From contig CM028333.1 in assembly GCA_016647705.1 (NCBI GenBank), forward strand, positions 23,802,243 to 23,866,242: a DNA stretch of 64,000 bases. Reading direction: 5' to 3'. The notes below the pieces were generated by a model. It made no database searches, was not told the DNA's origin, and saw only the letters and a list, made by a program, of their open reading frames with translations. Position numbers and translations under genes: made by a program. This DNA comes from Eucommia ulmoides (lineage: Eukaryota > Streptophyta > Magnoliopsida > Garryales > Eucommiaceae). Below are positions 61,700-64,000 of the stretch, piece by piece (position 1 is the first letter of the stretch; each line of letters opens with the position of its first letter).

Positions 61700-62692
61700 T
61701 TAAAACCAGGACCTCACAGCACCTGTAAGGGTGATGGGAAAATCTCTATACCACAAAGTTATAGAGGCCACCTGCATGTCCATATGAGACTTAATCATGG
61801 ATAGGTGGTCAACAGGATCTGATGTCCCATCATATGAACTCATTTGGGGGTAAGTAAAACACATCAGTACTACTCTTTCTAGATCTTCCTCTACGAATGG
61901 AAACCTCACCTCCATTATAACACATTGTCCTGCCCGGCCTCCGTTCACTTCTTGAAGGCAGGCTTCTATATCAGCCAAGCGGCGATCTATGACCTCCCTT
62001 ACTCGGAGCTCTCCCCACATATGACTGCCACAGCTCGAGCCATAAAGTGACGGGAAGGAGGCGAGTAAGAGCCAATTTCATGTCTGTGCCATCCCCTTGG
62101 TTTGGACCTGGATGGTTAATAGGGAGCTCGACTGTTGGGGGGACATTGACAGGTTCTTATATGCATGTCGGCGTAGTGGAGGAAGTGGAGATCTTGGTGT
62201 TGCAGAGGGGGGCCCTCTCTTGTCCTGTAAACTCGTGGTCACGAGGTGGAGGGCGGTCTATGGGCGTGTGCCCATTCCGAGATTCCATAAGAATATTACA
62301 GTCTAGGGGTCGCTCCTCGGGCCCTACAGTCTAGAGAGCTAGTCCCTTTTGGGCTGGAGACAGCGGCAGACGCGTAAGGAAGAGTTGTACACATGACTGG
62401 AACTCAACCATCTGATGCTCGAGAAGATCAATATGAGATGCCTTCACAGTTCCCAAGGTCTATTCCAAAGCCCCAAGTAGCCGAGTAGATAACCTTCCTG
62501 GTCTTGGGGGGAAAATTATCCTCGTTGGTGGGGGCTGGGGTGTGGCCTTGGAGTTTTTGATATTTCTGATTCTTTTATCTTGTGTTTATCTTTCCTACCA
62601 GACCTTGTGATCATCCAGGCTTAGGGGAGGTCAGAGCAGTGATCAGGAGAAGGCTTTTTGAATAGTTCCCATAGATGGCGCCAAATTATTGG
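61700..62692 (-). pseudogene. Gag remains and leader of a Tat-type element
   Basis: Minus strand: 62020-61700 reads RLADIEACLQE, PFVEEDLERVVL, QMSSYDGTSDPVDHLSMIKS and ITLWYRDFPITLTGAVRSWF, the PFV...YDGT.DP.DH...FP.TL.G.A..WF pattern of Tat-type gag. Leader sequence TTTGGCGCCATCTATGGGAA at 62687-62668 follows the LTR, as in this lineage. The frame is open for 106 codons and then broken. Confidence 0.8.
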
Positions 62693-63396
62693 TGCATCAA
62701 ATTAGTACACGCCTCAAGTATAGTCCAGTCGGGAAACAAGTGTTTTTTTACTGAGGTGGAGTCAGCGGTTGAAAATTCCTCACATGTGTTGTACTAGGTC
62801 TTGGGATGACTGACCTACTATGTCTAGAGCCCTGCTCTTTGGGGAGTGGTACCTGTAGAAGGCCCGGGCTAGGATTTATCCTGAGAAAACCCCTCCAGCG
62901 TGAGAATAAGAGCTCAGAGAGAAGAGGTACAGAAATGCGTCAAGTAAGCAAATGAACTCAAAGCATTCGCGTGTAAAATAAAGTGTACCTCGGGCTTGCA
63001 TAGCCCCTGGTATATATAGGCATTGGAGATGATTAGTCGAGCCTAAACATAATTAATTAGGTAAAACCATGTGTTTAGCTAATAATCTAAGGCATTTAGG
63101 AGATAATCATTGGGCTTGGTCATTTGGGCCCATTTGGCGAAACCCGCGGGCCTCTATCAAGCCTATAGAGGATAGTGGAGATTCGTGGACTCTTGGAGAA
63201 GAAACGAGCTGGGATGAGGAGCCAATCGAGGTGAATGGCTAAGTCCCTAAAGTTGGAGGACACAGCGTAAAGTTAAGGGCGACATGTTTCTGCGGGGCAC
63301 CTTGCTCTTCCCCAGGTGTAAAGGAGATTTCAGGGAGGATCCATGGTCAGCTTATATTCCAGCGTGGTGCTCGGATTCCTGAATACGTCCATGTCA
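62693..63396 (-). repeat. Tat-type LTR (5' LTR in minus-strand sense)
   Basis: On the plus strand it starts TGCATCAAATTAG next to the TGGCGCC leader and ends near GTCCATGTCA. TATATATAGG near 63010 fits a promoter. It is the partner of the fragment at 51201-51550. Confidence 0.7.
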
Positions 63397-63408
63397 CTAA
63401 AAGGATGG

Positions 63409-63747
63409 TGATAGGTGTGATCTACCTACGTATTTCCAAACCGAATTAAGTTGGTTTTTGAACATTTATATAGTATTTTATTATGTTTTAATTAGTTTTC
63501 ATACTTTTTGAATAAATCAGGTGTGTGAAGCAAAAAGATAGGAAACTGGATTGAAGACGATGAGATCAAACCGAAGGCGAGTCGAAGTTACGGTGGATAA
63601 ACAAGTAAGGGGGCAAAAATATGAAGGACCCCCACCGCCTAGGCAGTGAAGATGCTGAGAATGACAAAAGGCTCCTGACAGCCCACCGCCTAGGCAGGAA
63701 ATTCCTCCGCCTAGGCGAAAACCACAGTAGAACATTTCCAAGTCCAC
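63409..63747 (+). repeat. Athila-type LTR 5' fragment
   Basis: Starts TGATAGGTGTGATCTACC; includes CCGCCTAGGC at 63635 and 63686 and CCGCCTAGGCG at 63707, then stops where the next copy begins. Confidence 0.65.
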
Positions 63748-64000
63748 TGATAGGTGTGAAAAACCTATCTTTTTCCAATCCTAATTGGTTAGTTTTCGAA
63801 TATATTTATAGTTATTTTTTATTATGTTTTAATTAGTATTTATACTTTTTGTATAACTCAGGTGTGTGGGTCAAAAAGATAGGAAACTGGAGCTAAAATG
63901 ATGAGATCAAACCAAAGCGGTTCGAAGTTACGATGGATAAACAAGCTCGGAGGCTAAAAGACGAAACAGGCCCACCGCTTAAGCGTCCAGACCACCGCCT
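63748..64000 (+). repeat. Athila-type LTR, runs off the window
   Basis: Starts TGATAGGTGTGAAAAACCTATC and aligns with 63409-63660. Carries CGCTTAAGCG at 63976-63985 and the beginning of another CCGCCT arm at the window end. Confidence 0.7.

Noticed and set aside
62047-62334. 95-codon plus-strand frame
   Set aside because: Antisense to the leader/gag region of the minus-strand Tat-type element; a shadow frame.

Overview
This window is nuclear DNA from a flowering plant, almost certainly a eudicot. It is AT-rich, has spliceosomal introns with GT/AG borders, carries one intron-rich plant-type serine carboxypeptidase gene, and is otherwise filled with plant transposable elements. No rRNA, tRNA, CRISPR array, operon or viral genome was seen. 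Species cannot be fixed from the sequence alone.

Only one gene looks intact. It is a serine carboxypeptidase-like (SCPL, subfamily II type) gene on the minus strand, 37973 down to 25873. It has eight exons that join in frame to 502 codons, with a signal peptide and a complete Ser-Asp-His triad. Its long introns hold three SINE copies, a three-unit tandem repeat, and a Pack-MULE-like element carrying a piece of a reversibly glycosylated polypeptide / UDP-arabinopyranose mutase gene.

Layout. 1-454: end of a solo LTR. 1047-1277: foldback MITE with a 9-bp target duplication. 2021-12673: an autonomous-type but decayed Helitron on the minus strand (Rep plus PIF1-like helicase), with a five-copy duplication of an N-terminal exon/intron unit. 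12680-14108: a direct tandem duplication. 14110-17431: repeat-rich DNA ending in a second Helitron-type 5' terminus. About 17450-17900: an orphan promoter/first-exon-like stretch. 18654-20899: a short Helitron sharing the 3' terminus of the big one. 21055-23299: solo LTR with TSD AAAAT, nested in a repeat (X) that recurs inverted at 47450-47993, where another copy of the same LTR sits (47994-50214, TSD CGTTA). 24240-25537: foldback and hAT-like elements. 25873-38047: the SCPL gene and its promoter. About 39540-43212: a Ty3/gypsy (Tat-type) retrotransposon with decayed gag and RT and a deleted 3' half of pol. 43410-45410: two nested TIR elements. 45680-46350: hAT-like element. 51201-64000: a pile-up of Tat-type and Athila-type gypsy LTRs and fragments with several minisatellites.

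The genes do not form a pathway. Apart from the carboxypeptidase, the coding sequence consists of mobile-element remains in various stages of decay. I found no convincing new biological system. The most distinctive signals are the exon-unit amplification in the Helitron, GC-rich palindromes in the Athila-type LTRs whose arms differ between copies but still pair, the captured UDP-arabinopyranose mutase exon, and the two same-family LTRs in two copies of one repeat.
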